From NCBI GenBank assembly GCA_041859045.1, contig JBHELB010000062.1, positions 1 to 20,762 of the forward strand: a stretch of DNA of 20,762 nucleotides. The letters run 5' to 3'. The notes beneath the pieces are model-generated. The model searched no databases, was not told the DNA's origin, and saw nothing but the letters and a program-made list of their open reading frames with translations. Source of the stretch: JBHELB01 sp041859045 (GTDB taxonomy: Bacteria; Hydrogenedentota; Hydrogenedentia; Hydrogenedentales; SLHB01). Positions 1 to 7,166 of the stretch are shown here, in pieces (positions within the stretch are counted from its first letter, which is position 1; the number at the start of each line of letters is the position of its first letter). The position numbers and the translations under genes are program-made.

Positions 1-2
1 CA

Positions 3-26
3 CCCCGTTCCGGGGTTCTTTTCTTT
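3..26 (+). terminator. Candidate intrinsic terminator of an upstream gene outside the window
   Basis: CCCCG (3-7) and CGGGG (11-15) form a 5-bp GC stem with a TTC loop. A pyrimidine, T-rich tract (TTCTTTTCTTT, 16-26) follows on the plus strand. The stem may be longer to the left of the window edge. It would end transcription of a plus-strand gene located before the window. The short visible stem and the interrupted T run keep confidence low. Confidence 0.35.
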
Positions 27-37
27 GGGAGAGCATC

Positions 38-109
38 CCCCGGGTTCCACTTCGCGGCTACGCCGCTCCGTTCCACCCGGGGCTACGTTCTGTCATCCGC
101 TTCGCGGAT
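38..109. repeat. Cluster of nested inverted repeats (hairpin-rich intergenic element)
   Basis: Two structures sit side by side. The first is nested: outer arms CCCCGGGT (38-45) and ACCCGGGG (75-82), inner arms GCGGC (54-58) and GCCGC (62-66) around TAC. The second is ATCCGC (95-100) / GCGGAT (104-109) around TTC. The arms are exact. The GGGTTCCACTTCGCGG-like wording resembles dispersed hairpin repeats that I recall from PVC-type genomes; that resemblance is from memory and unverified. A reading frame can be drawn through the element but has no ribosome binding site and looks like a by-product of the repeat. Confidence 0.5.
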
Positions 110-177
110 TAGAGACAAAATCTTTCCGCGACACAACGCCCTTGACGCTTTTTCTCAAAGTTATCCGGCGATTTGGG

Positions 178-206
178 TTGGTTTGCGGCGCTGGGGACGC
201 TATGTT
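178..206 (+). promoter_or_regulatory. Weak candidate promoter for the ABC exporter operon
   Basis: TTGGTT (178-183) and TATGTT (201-206) are separated by 17 bases and lie about 45 bases before the exporter start. Matches to the sigma-70 consensus are 3/6 and 4/6. A second TTGACG at 142-147 has no convincing -10 partner. This is inference from pattern only. Confidence 0.2.
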
Positions 207-250
207 AGCATCTGTTTTTCCATGAGTTACGGATTTCGAGGTGCTGACGT

Positions 251-2200
251 ATGACCATGCTCCCCATGAACGAAGACCCTAAGTACGATCTGCGCAGTCA
301 GCGCGGACCGCGCACGGGGGCATGGCCGGTATATAAGCGCCTGCTCGGCTATACCTGGCGTTACAAGGGCCGCCTGGTGACCGCGTTGGTGTTCGCCCTG
401 GTCATGGCCGCGTCGTTTACTCTCATGGTCGCGAGTATCGGCGCGTCGATCAGCCTGCTTTTCGACGACGAGCAAGGCGTGCGCCACTATGTCGAGCGAA
501 ATATCCAGAAACTCGACAAACTTCCCAATGCCGCGCGCACGCTCATTCCCTACACGAACGAGGAAATCTCCGCAGGCCTTGAATCGCGCATTGTGGAGGT
601 GCGCAAGACGCCCCTACGCACGCTCGGGTGGGTGTCTGTGGTCATTATCGGGCTGGCGTTGATCGGCGCGACGACGCGTTTCTTGCAGGAGTACTTTGCA
701 GGGACGATCGGCGCCAACATCTCCGTCACGCTCGGTCACGAGATGTACCGCAACGTGATGCAGCAATCGATGCGTTTCTTCGAGCAGCATCCCACCGGCG
801 AGTTGCTGGCGCGGTTTACCAACGACATCTTCATGATCAATCGCGGACTGACCAGCGTCTTTGTAAAACTCATGCGCGAACCCGTCTTGGGGCTGTTCTT
901 TCTCGGCTGGGCGTTGTCCATTGACGCGCAACTCACGCTGGTCGGCCTGTGCGTGTTGCCGCCGACGGCGTACGCCATTGTGCGCGTCGGACGCCGCTTC
1001 AAGAAGAGCGTGCGGCGTTCGCTCGAGAAGATCGCGACGATGGCGATGGTCGTGAACGAGACCTTCTCGGGTATCGCGATCGTCAAGGGGTTTTCGATGG
1101 AGCCCTATGAATCGCGCCGCACCGAAACCGAACTCGGCAAACTGCGCCGTTACCTCATCAAAATGGTCAAAGCCGATGCCCTCGTCGGGCCGGTGGTGGA
1201 ATCCGTATTGGTGATCGGCCTCGTGGCGTTCGTGTTGTATAGCATCCGCAGGGTGATCGACGGACAGATGTCCCCGGGAGAACTCGTTACCCTGTATGGC
1301 TGCATGGCCATGTCGCTGGACCCCGTGCGCAAGCTTTCCGCCGTCAATAACATGATTATGACCAGCGTGGCCAGCGCCGAGCGCGTGTTCGAGTTTATCG
1401 ATATCAAGCCGGACATCACCGAATCTCCCAATGCCCGCGAACTGTCCCCGCTGCGCGAGTCGCTGCGGTTTGAGCATGTTTCGTTCTCGTACAACGGCGA
1501 GATTCCCGTGCTGGAAGACCTCGATTTCGAGATTCGCAAAGGCGAGATGGTCGCGGTGGTTGGTTTCAGCGGCGCGGGCAAGAGCACGTTGGCCAAACTC
1601 GTACCGCGCTTCTATGACGTATGCGAGGGCGCGATTCGGGTCGACGGCGTGGACATTCGCGAGGCGACGTTCGATTCCTTGCGCGGGCAGATCGGCATCG
1701 TCACGCAGGAGACGTTCCTGTTTAACGAGAGCGTCCGCACGAACATCGCATTCGGCCGCGAGGACTTCTCCGAGTCGCGCATTCGCGAGGCGGCCCGCGC
1801 GGCCTACGCGGAAGAGTTCATCGATCGGCTACCGCAAGGGTACAACACGGTCGTGGGCGAACGCGGCGCGACGCTCTCGGGCGGGCAGCGCCAGCGCATC
1901 GCCATCGCGCGCGCGATCATCAAAGACCCCGCAATTCTCATCCTCGACGAAGCGACGTCGAGTCTCGATTCCGAGAGCGAGCAAGCGATCCAGCGGGCCA
2001 TCGACCAATTCGTGCAAGGCCGTACCACGCTGGTCATCGCGCACCGGCTGTCCACGATTCAACGCGCGAACCGCATTCTCGTGCTCGATAGCGGGCGCGT
2101 CGTCGAACAGGGCACGCACCAGGAACTCATCGCCAAGGGCGGACTCTACCGGCGGCTCCACGACACTCAGTTCGCCGCCGCGGAAGGCGCCGACGCATGA
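251..2200 (+). CDS. MsbA-like ABC exporter, fused permease and ATPase
   Basis: A 649-residue half-transporter that should dimerise in the inner membrane and use ATP to export a lipid or other amphipathic substrate; the MsbA/LptABC-feeding lipid flippase family is the closest match in style, but substrate cannot be read from sequence. The membrane domain spans roughly residues 30-380, with helices visible near 43-68, 125-142, 212-242 and 312-332. The nucleotide-binding domain follows: Walker A GFSGAGKST (438-446), Q-loop Q486, signature LSGGQ (542-546), Walker B ending in D566-E567, and switch H598. All catalytic residues are present. The first extracytoplasmic loop (about 71-122) is long for an MsbA-type exporter. 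The start is supported by GAGGTG at 238-243, seven bases ahead. The final four bases (ATGA) are shared with the lipoprotein gene, implying translational coupling. Confidence 0.93.
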   Translation: MTMLPMNEDPKYDLRSQRGPRTGAWPVYKRLLGYTWRYKGRLVTALVFALVMAASFTLMVASIGASISLLFDDEQGVRHYVERNIQKLDKLPNAARTLIPYTNEEISAGLESRIVEVRKTPLRTLGWVSVVIIGLALIGATTRFLQEYFAGTIGANISVTLGHEMYRNVMQQSMRFFEQHPTGELLARFTNDIFMINRGLTSVFVKLMREPVLGLFFLGWALSIDAQLTLVGLCVLPPTAYAIVRVGRRFKKSVRRSLEKIATMAMVVNETFSGIAIVKGFSMEPYESRRTETELGKLRRYLIKMVKADALVGPVVESVLVIGLVAFVLYSIRRVIDGQMSPGELVTLYGCMAMSLDPVRKLSAVNNMIMTSVASAERVFEFIDIKPDITESPNARELSPLRESLRFEHVSFSYNGEIPVLEDLDFEIRKGEMVAVVGFSGAGKSTLAKLVPRFYDVCEGAIRVDGVDIREATFDSLRGQIGIVTQETFLFNESVRTNIAFGREDFSESRIREAARAAYAEEFIDRLPQGYNTVVGERGATLSGGQRQRIAIARAIIKDPAILILDEATSSLDSESEQAIQRAIDQFVQGRTTLVIAHRLSTIQRANRILVLDSGRVVEQGTHQELIAKGGLYRRLHDTQFAAAEGADA

Positions 2201-2913
2201 GGCGTCGGTGTGGCGTAGCGCTCAGCGCCGCGTTGCTCGCGGTGATTGTGGTGATTGCGGCCGCCTGCGGCAAACCCACTCCACCGCCAGGACCTTCTGC
2301 ACCGCCCGCCTCCACTGTTGCCGCCCCGGAGGCCAGCGCCAATGCCGCGCCCTCGACGGGAGACGCAGAGATCGTCGCCAACGTACGCGCGGTGGATGCG
2401 GATGGCCATCCGATTGCAGGCATGATGCCGATCGCGACGACCGAACCCAGCGCGTTCACCGAGCCTGTGGCCCGAGGGCCGCTGACCAACGCGGAGGGGC
2501 GCAGTGAACTGCGTCTGCCGACAAACCAGTGGTTGTATGTGCGCACTTGGGACCCGGAGCAGCGCCGTTTCGCGAACAATTACTTCGATGTGCCCCCTGG
2601 CGAAGGCAACACCATGCCGCTGCTGGAAGTCGTCATGCTCGAAGCGGGCAGAGTCCAAGCCGCCCTGCGCCGTGCCGACGGTTCGCCCTTTGTCGGCATC
2701 ACGGCCGGGCTGTTGCTGATCCATCCCACTGCAGGGCCGTGGTGGCCAACCGAGACGCAAACCGCGGCGATGGGGCTGGTGACGTTCGGGCCGTGTCCGG
2801 CGGGAAAGTACATCGTTCGTCTGAAAACGGAGAGCGGCGAATCGATCGAGCTCCCCGACGTGATTATCCTTCCTGGCCGCACCACCGATCTCGGCGAGCA
2901 AACGCTGGAATAA
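2197..2913 (+). CDS. Putative lipoprotein with two beta-sandwich (carboxypeptidase-regulatory-like) segments
   Basis: A 238-residue exported protein. The N-terminus has MRRR, a hydrophobic stretch (about 7-22) and AAAC with Cys24 as the likely lipidation site; the -3 residue is Ala rather than the usual Leu, so the lipobox is weak. A Pro/Ala-rich linker follows (26-50). The rest is rich in beta strand, with two stretches (about 58-110 and 148-235) that have the DADGHPIAG / RADGSPFVG pattern and a later GKY strand, typical of carboxypeptidase-regulatory-like or transthyretin-like folds. It starts inside the exporter stop codon (ATGA), so the two products are probably made in linked amounts and may work together at the envelope. 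No catalytic motif is visible. The fold assignment is inference; the specific role is unknown. Confidence 0.75.
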   Translation: MRRRCGVALSAALLAVIVVIAAACGKPTPPPGPSAPPASTVAAPEASANAAPSTGDAEIVANVRAVDADGHPIAGMMPIATTEPSAFTEPVARGPLTNAEGRSELRLPTNQWLYVRTWDPEQRRFANNYFDVPPGEGNTMPLLEVVMLEAGRVQAALRRADGSPFVGITAGLLLIHPTAGPWWPTETQTAAMGLVTFGPCPAGKYIVRLKTESGESIELPDVIILPGRTTDLGEQTLE

Positions 2914-2934
2914 GCGAAATTTCCTCAAAAAGGC

Positions 2935-2963
2935 TTGTAATCTTTCCGGACCTGGGCTACATT
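2935..2963 (+). promoter_or_regulatory. Candidate promoter upstream of the zinc-finger membrane protein gene
   Basis: TTGTAA (2935-2940) and TACATT (2958-2963) are 17 bases apart, each 4/6 to the sigma-70 consensus, in the 99-base gap after the lipoprotein gene. They would give an untranslated leader of about 40 bases before the start at 3013. The gap is the largest within the plus-strand run, consistent with a new transcription unit. Confidence 0.35.
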
Positions 2964-3012
2964 CAGCGTGAGGTGGAGGGGAGACTGCAACGCAGCGAGA
3001 GGAGGAGCGCAT

Positions 3013-3360
3013 ATGGCGTTGGGCACGGGTTCGGGATGCATCAATCACCCCGGAGTGACTGCAAAGGGCCGATGCAAACAGTGCGGACGGCCTTTCTGCA
3101 GCGCCTGCGAGGTGTCCGGCTCGACGGGCCGGTTCTGTAGCGACGCGTGCAAGCAAAAGTTTGAAGCCTTTGTGGAACGGGTGCAGGCCCTAGAGGGGAG
3201 GAGAACGGGTATGAGCGTTGGAATGAAGTTGAAGCGGATTCTGGGCACGGCAATCGGCAAGTTGATCGCGCTCTTGATTGTCATCGGATTCGTTTGTGCA
3301 GTGGCGTATTTCATGGAGATCCCCGGGCTCAGCCCGTTAGTGCACCGGTTTGTTCCGTAG
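3013..3360 (+). CDS. Small zinc-finger (B-box-like) single-pass membrane protein
   Basis: A 115-residue protein. The start at 3013 is preferred because GGAGGAG (3001-3007) sits five bases upstream; an in-frame ATG at 2968 lacks this. Residues 9-46 carry a regular metal-ligand series: C9, H12, C21, C24, C29, C32, C42 and C46, the CxxH / CxxC / CxxC / CxxxC arrangement seen in B-box-like zinc fingers of bacteria, expected to bind two zinc ions. A basic amphipathic linker leads to one membrane helix (about 83-100), then a short tail. The zinc domain is probably cytoplasmic. Such finger-plus-helix proteins are usually protein-interaction modules, but the partner here is unknown. The next gene follows after 27 bases on the same strand. 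Confidence 0.8.
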   Translation: MALGTGSGCINHPGVTAKGRCKQCGRPFCSACEVSGSTGRFCSDACKQKFEAFVERVQALEGRRTGMSVGMKLKRILGTAIGKLIALLIVIGFVCAVAYFMEIPGLSPLVHRFVP

Positions 3361-3387
3361 CCGCGCTGCGGACGAAGGAGACTATTC

Positions 3388-3840
3388 ATGGACCTGAGTC
3401 GTTTGAAGTGGCCGATTATTATTGTCGTCGTTGCCCTTGCGGGATGGCTCATGACCGAGGGCGGCACAAACTGGGTTTACAAGAACCTGACCGCCACTCC
3501 GCCAGGAACCGATCAGAAGGCGGACGAAGCGAACGAAGCGGGATTGAGCCGGTTGGGCGGATTCCTGATGAAGACCTTCCGTTACGAGCGCGCCCGGCAG
3601 ATCCTCAACGAGACGTGCGAGCGCTATCCGCAGGGCAAGAACTACTATCACAATTTCTACCGCCTGGTGAAGCTCGATGAAAAGGCGGGCGATATTCAGG
3701 GCGCGGTGAAACGTATGGATTTCCTGATGCAGGCCAACGCGAACTCGCTCGATGAACGCGTGCCGGACAACGACACGTTGCAGTTGCGGCGGGACAAGTT
3801 ACTGGAGATCAATCAGATTGGCGAGGTCGGCCAACGCTGA
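3388..3840 (+). CDS. Membrane-anchored helical protein of unknown function, TPR-like
   Basis: A 150-residue protein with AAGGAG (3375-3380) seven bases before its ATG. One N-terminal membrane helix (about 8-22) is followed by a polar region that should lie in the periplasm. Residues 55-115 look like paired amphipathic helices (FRYERARQILNETCERYPQG, then YYHNFYRLVKLDEKAGDIQG), a spacing reminiscent of tetratricopeptide repeats; I do not see a full consensus. It is 27 bases after the zinc-finger gene and its last 23 bases overlap the rlmB-like gene, so the three are likely cotranscribed. A scaffold or assembly role would fit but is not shown. Confidence 0.72.
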   Translation: MDLSRLKWPIIIVVVALAGWLMTEGGTNWVYKNLTATPPGTDQKADEANEAGLSRLGGFLMKTFRYERARQILNETCERYPQGKNYYHNFYRLVKLDEKAGDIQGAVKRMDFLMQANANSLDERVPDNDTLQLRRDKLLEINQIGEVGQR

Positions 3841-4582
3841 CGATAGCGGGGGCGGCCGGGTTCTCGGCCGGATTCCTGTGTTGGAATGCTTGCGGGCGGG
3901 ACGCCGGTCCCCCCGCAAGCTCTTTGTGTTGCGCAACGCGGCGGGGCTCGACGAACTGCTCGCGCTGAAGCGCAGCGCACAGGTCATCGAATGCACACGG
4001 CAAGACCTCGACGACCTTGCGCGGGGCCAAGTGCATCAAGGCGTGATTCTTGAAGCCGGGCCGTTGCCGCTGTGGACCATCGAGGAATGGGCGGAACGGC
4101 CGTTCGCGCCGGATGCCGTCGTCGCCGTGCTGGACTGTATCGAAGACCCCCACAATTTCGGCGCGATCGTTCGATCCGCGTGTGCGCTCGGCGCGGCGGG
4201 CGTGGTGTTCACCAAAGACCGCAGCGCGCCGCTTTCGAGCGCGGCGATGAAAAGCGCCGCCGGGGCGATGGAGTACATCGATCTGGTTCAGGCCACGAAC
4301 CTCGCGCGCGGACTCGACGCGCTGAAGCAGGCGGGCTTTTGGGTGGCGGGACTCGATGCCGCGGGCGAACGCACAATTTTCGACGCGGACCTGTCCGGGC
4401 GCATCGCGCTGGTCATTGGCGGCGAAGGCAAAGGGATGCGGCGGCTCACTGCGGAGCGTTGCGATTTTCTCCTGAACATTCCGATCGCAGGACCTATCAC
4501 GTCGTTGAACGCGTCGGTTAGCGCGGCCATCGCCCTCGCCGAATGCTGCCGACGTCGCGCGGAACATCACAAGAACGGATAA
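3818..4582 (+). CDS. rlmB: TrmH/SpoU-family 23S rRNA 2'-O-ribose methyltransferase (RlmB-like)
   Basis: A 254-residue SPOUT methyltransferase expected to use S-adenosylmethionine to methylate a ribose 2'-OH, most likely in 23S rRNA (RlmB modifies G2251 in E. coli). An N-terminal substrate-binding region (GRVLGRIPVLECLRAGR, then a basic segment, about 13-80) precedes the catalytic knot. Motif 1 is DPHNFGAIVRSA (110-121, N113, R119), motif 2 GGEGKGMR (201-208, E203), motif 3 IPIAGPITSLNASVSAA (221-237). All three are intact. I chose the TTG start at 3818, with GGAG at 3804-3807 ahead of it, because it gives the usual family length; the longer frame from 3752 adds a Cys/Arg-rich stretch unlike the family. 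It overlaps the previous gene by 23 bases, suggesting coupling. TrmH family members are hard to separate, so a tRNA target is possible. Confidence 0.88.
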   Translation: MARSANADDSGGGRVLGRIPVLECLRAGRRSPRKLFVLRNAAGLDELLALKRSAQVIECTRQDLDDLARGQVHQGVILEAGPLPLWTIEEWAERPFAPDAVVAVLDCIEDPHNFGAIVRSACALGAAGVVFTKDRSAPLSSAAMKSAAGAMEYIDLVQATNLARGLDALKQAGFWVAGLDAAGERTIFDADLSGRIALVIGGEGKGMRRLTAERCDFLLNIPIAGPITSLNASVSAAIALAECCRRRAEHHKNG

Positions 4583-4600
4583 GCATCCGCAATTTGCTTC

Positions 4601-4609
4601 GGGGGGGGG
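4601..4609 (+). repeat. Nine-G homopolymer at the ribosome-binding position of the DUF4838 gene
   Basis: Nine consecutive G (4601-4609) end four bases before the ATG at 4613, where a Shine-Dalgarno sequence would be expected. No other ribosome-binding motif is visible in the 30-base gap after the methyltransferase gene. G runs of this size are prone to slippage and to sequencing length errors. Confidence 0.7.
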
Positions 4610-4612
4610 ACC

Positions 4613-7153
4613 ATGAAGACGTACGCATTGGTGTGGGGCGTAGTGCTAGCGGTACTGGTGTCCCTCTCGGCGACGGCGGATTGGATCCGCGCGGAGCAGT
4701 ACGGACAAATTCATCTCGTTGTGGGAAATGCGCCCGGCGATATCGAAGCCGCCGACGTATTTCAAGACTATTGGCGACGCTGCACCGGTCAGCAGGTTTC
4801 TCGCGCGGCGGAGTCGCGCTCGAACGCCGTCAATATCTATATCGGCCGGTCCGTGTTGGATGGAAAACGTATCGCACGGCTCGATCTCGACACGCTTCCG
4901 CCTGACGGCATCGTGATTCGCACCGAGCAACGTCCGGCCGCACTCATTCTCGCCGGGCAAGGCGAGCGTGGCACGTTGTACAGCGTTTATGAATTCTTCG
5001 AGCGCTACTTAGGTGTACGTTGGCTTGCGCCCGGCGTAACACACGTCCCCAGTGAACCGCCGCGAGCGCTTCCACGCGCCGATTACCGCTACGCGCCGCC
5101 CTTTGCATGGCGCGAGAATTCGTTCCATCACGGTTACAACCGCACGCCCGAAGACAAGCAACTGCGCAGTGCGCATAAGATGCCCGCGGACATTCAGTGG
5201 ATGGATTGGGGCGGGCACAACCTGTACGTTTACCTGCCGCCGGAAGAGTATTTCGCCACGCATCCCGAGTATTACGCGGAGATCGACGGCAAACGCACGG
5301 CGCCGCATGATGTCGAGTGGCGCGACACGATCCAATTAATGATGAACCATCCCGAGCGCGCGGGACAGCTTTGCTTCACCAATCCCGACGTGTCGAAGAT
5401 CATCGCCGAGCGTGTGCTCGAAAAGCTGCGCGCAAAACCGGACACGAAAATCGTGAACGTGTCGCAGATGGACTGGGGGCGTAATTGCGAATGCGTGCAG
5501 TGTCGCGCGATGATAGAGCGCGAAGGCTCCGACGCGGGCGCGTTGCTGATGGTCGTCAACGCCGTCGCGGACCGTGTTGCGGTGGAATTTCCCGACGTGA
5601 TCGTCCAGACGTTCGCATACCTGTCGAGCGTGGTTCCGCCGCGTCATATCACCCCGCGCCCGAACGTGGCCGTGCAGTTTGCGCCGATCGGTTCGAACTA
5701 CGCGCTGCCCATGGGCGACCGCCGCGATCCGCGCTGCGTCGATGCCCTGCGCTGGCTGAGGAAGTGGGGCCGGATCAGCACGCACCTGCATGGGTGGGAG
5801 TATGTGACGAATTTTTCCAATCCCAACGGTCCCCACCCAAACTTGTATACGATTCAGCCGAACTTCCGCGAGTTCGCGCGCGCGGGAACAAGCCTGATGT
5901 TCGCGCAGGGATGGTCGACCGATCCGCCGAGTCCTTCTGAATTCCTTTGGCTGCGCGCGTACATCGTCGACAAAGCGTTGTGGAATCCGGAGGAAGACGG
6001 CGATGCCCATGTGCGCGAGTTTGTGCGGCTCTACTACGGCGCTGCTGCGCCCTATATGCAGGCGTATATCGACCTTATGCGCGAGTGGGTCGAAAACATG
6101 GGCACGCCGTTGCAGTGTTTCGACGAGCAGTATTGGCTGCGCGCGCCGCTGGTCCGCAAAGCGCAGACGTTGTTCGAACAGGCCCTGGCCGCCGCGGAGA
6201 ACGACACCATTCGCGCACGCGTCGAGGCCGAGCGGCTTCCCCTCGCGTATGCCGCGCTGGTCACGCCGCCGGAGGTGAGTTACGAGGGCACTATGCTGAA
6301 ACTCGAACGCCCGCCGAGCGTGACGCTGGATGAGTATGTGGAGTTGCTGAAGAAGGCGGGCGCGCGCGAACGTCCATACGAGGGGTATTTCCCCGAGGAG
6401 TATATTCGTGAACGTTGCGAGGGCGTGACGCCATCGCGCCTTGCCGTATCGCCCATTATCCGTCTCGAGAATGCCGCCGCGGAGCTTTGGGTGGCGCCCG
6501 ATTTTTCCGGTGCGGTCGTACGCTGGCGCGACAAAGCAAGCGGCGCAGAGTTGTTGAACGCATGGCGGGAGGGAGGCGCTTACGAAGGGCGTTTCGAGGA
6601 TTGGAACGAATCCCCGAAGGTGGGCACGTCGGAGTTCGCGCTGGCGCGGCGGTATGCCGTTGCCGCGCAGGATGCCACTTCGGTCGTGCTGACAGCGCGC
6701 ACGGACGAGGGCATCGCGCTCACACGCACGTTGCGGCTCGACCCGTCCACGCACCGGCTCGACGTCGAATTTCGCGCGGTAAACGACTCGAACGAGCCGC
6801 GTGAACTCCGCGCGAAACTCCATCCCGAATTTGCGTTGGGGGCCAAGAAGCGCCCGATATATCGCATCGAGACGAACGGAACGTGGAGCGATATCGAAGA
6901 CGATCACCACGGAGAGCCCGTATCCGGCGGGCTTATTGAGCCAGTGAGCTTTGCGCAGTGGAGCGTGCGTCTTCCGGAATCGCGCGTGACGATCCGCAAC
7001 CGCATCGAAGAGGGGACAGCGGCGGCCGCGTTCTGGTACTACGACCAGCGGGTGGATGCCCGCCGCGCCAACATGGAACTCATCGTGCGCGGCGTGCTCG
7101 AACCCGCCGCGTCACGCGTTCTGCGCGTGTCGTACGAAGTGGGCCGGAACTGA
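4613..7153 (+). CDS. Secreted DUF4838-family protein with GH67-like N-domain and mutarotase-like C-domain
   Basis: An 846-residue exported protein. A signal peptide (about 1-22, ending near ATA-DW) precedes an alpha-glucuronidase N-terminal-like domain (about 30-150; IHLVVGN, YWRRCTG, IYIGRS, GTLYSVYEFFERYLGVRW). The DUF4838 core (about 210-480) carries the diagnostic CFTNPDV, VSQMDWGRNCECVQCRAM with a Cys pair region (C292, C294, C297), VNAVADRV and FAYLSSVVPP. The C-terminus (about 612-846) is a beta-rich region with LTRTLRLDPSTHRLDVEF and a later HPEF (residues 737-740), the style of galactose-mutarotase-like folds. DUF4838 proteins are presumed glycoside hydrolases acting on complex sugars outside the cytoplasm; no activity is established for this one. 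The catalytic acids cannot be assigned with certainty. It ends 13 bases from the oppositely oriented reductase. Confidence 0.85.
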   Translation: MKTYALVWGVVLAVLVSLSATADWIRAEQYGQIHLVVGNAPGDIEAADVFQDYWRRCTGQQVSRAAESRSNAVNIYIGRSVLDGKRIARLDLDTLPPDGIVIRTEQRPAALILAGQGERGTLYSVYEFFERYLGVRWLAPGVTHVPSEPPRALPRADYRYAPPFAWRENSFHHGYNRTPEDKQLRSAHKMPADIQWMDWGGHNLYVYLPPEEYFATHPEYYAEIDGKRTAPHDVEWRDTIQLMMNHPERAGQLCFTNPDVSKIIAERVLEKLRAKPDTKIVNVSQMDWGRNCECVQCRAMIEREGSDAGALLMVVNAVADRVAVEFPDVIVQTFAYLSSVVPPRHITPRPNVAVQFAPIGSNYALPMGDRRDPRCVDALRWLRKWGRISTHLHGWEYVTNFSNPNGPHPNLYTIQPNFREFARAGTSLMFAQGWSTDPPSPSEFLWLRAYIVDKALWNPEEDGDAHVREFVRLYYGAAAPYMQAYIDLMREWVENMGTPLQCFDEQYWLRAPLVRKAQTLFEQALAAAENDTIRARVEAERLPLAYAALVTPPEVSYEGTMLKLERPPSVTLDEYVELLKKAGARERPYEGYFPEEYIRERCEGVTPSRLAVSPIIRLENAAAELWVAPDFSGAVVRWRDKASGAELLNAWREGGAYEGRFEDWNESPKVGTSEFALARRYAVAAQDATSVVLTARTDEGIALTRTLRLDPSTHRLDVEFRAVNDSNEPRELRAKLHPEFALGAKKRPIYRIETNGTWSDIEDDHHGEPVSGGLIEPVSFAQWSVRLPESRVTIRNRIEEGTAAAAFWYYDQRVDARRANMELIVRGVLEPAASRVLRVSYEVGRN

Positions 7154-7166
7154 CGCGTACGCCGGT

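Noticed and set aside
25..225. 66-codon frame through the hairpin cluster
   Set aside because: It starts with TTG, lacks a ribosome binding site, and its sequence is produced by the inverted repeats.
3857..3872. GGCCGGGTTCTCGGCC hairpin as a terminator
   Set aside because: It lies within the coding start of the methyltransferase gene and is not followed by a T tract.
5336..6910. Long open frame (524 codons) antisense to the DUF4838 gene
   Set aside because: The plus strand encodes recognised DUF4838 motifs throughout. The antisense frame is rich in Arg/His/Ala and has no family pattern, as expected for a codon-bias shadow in GC-rich DNA.
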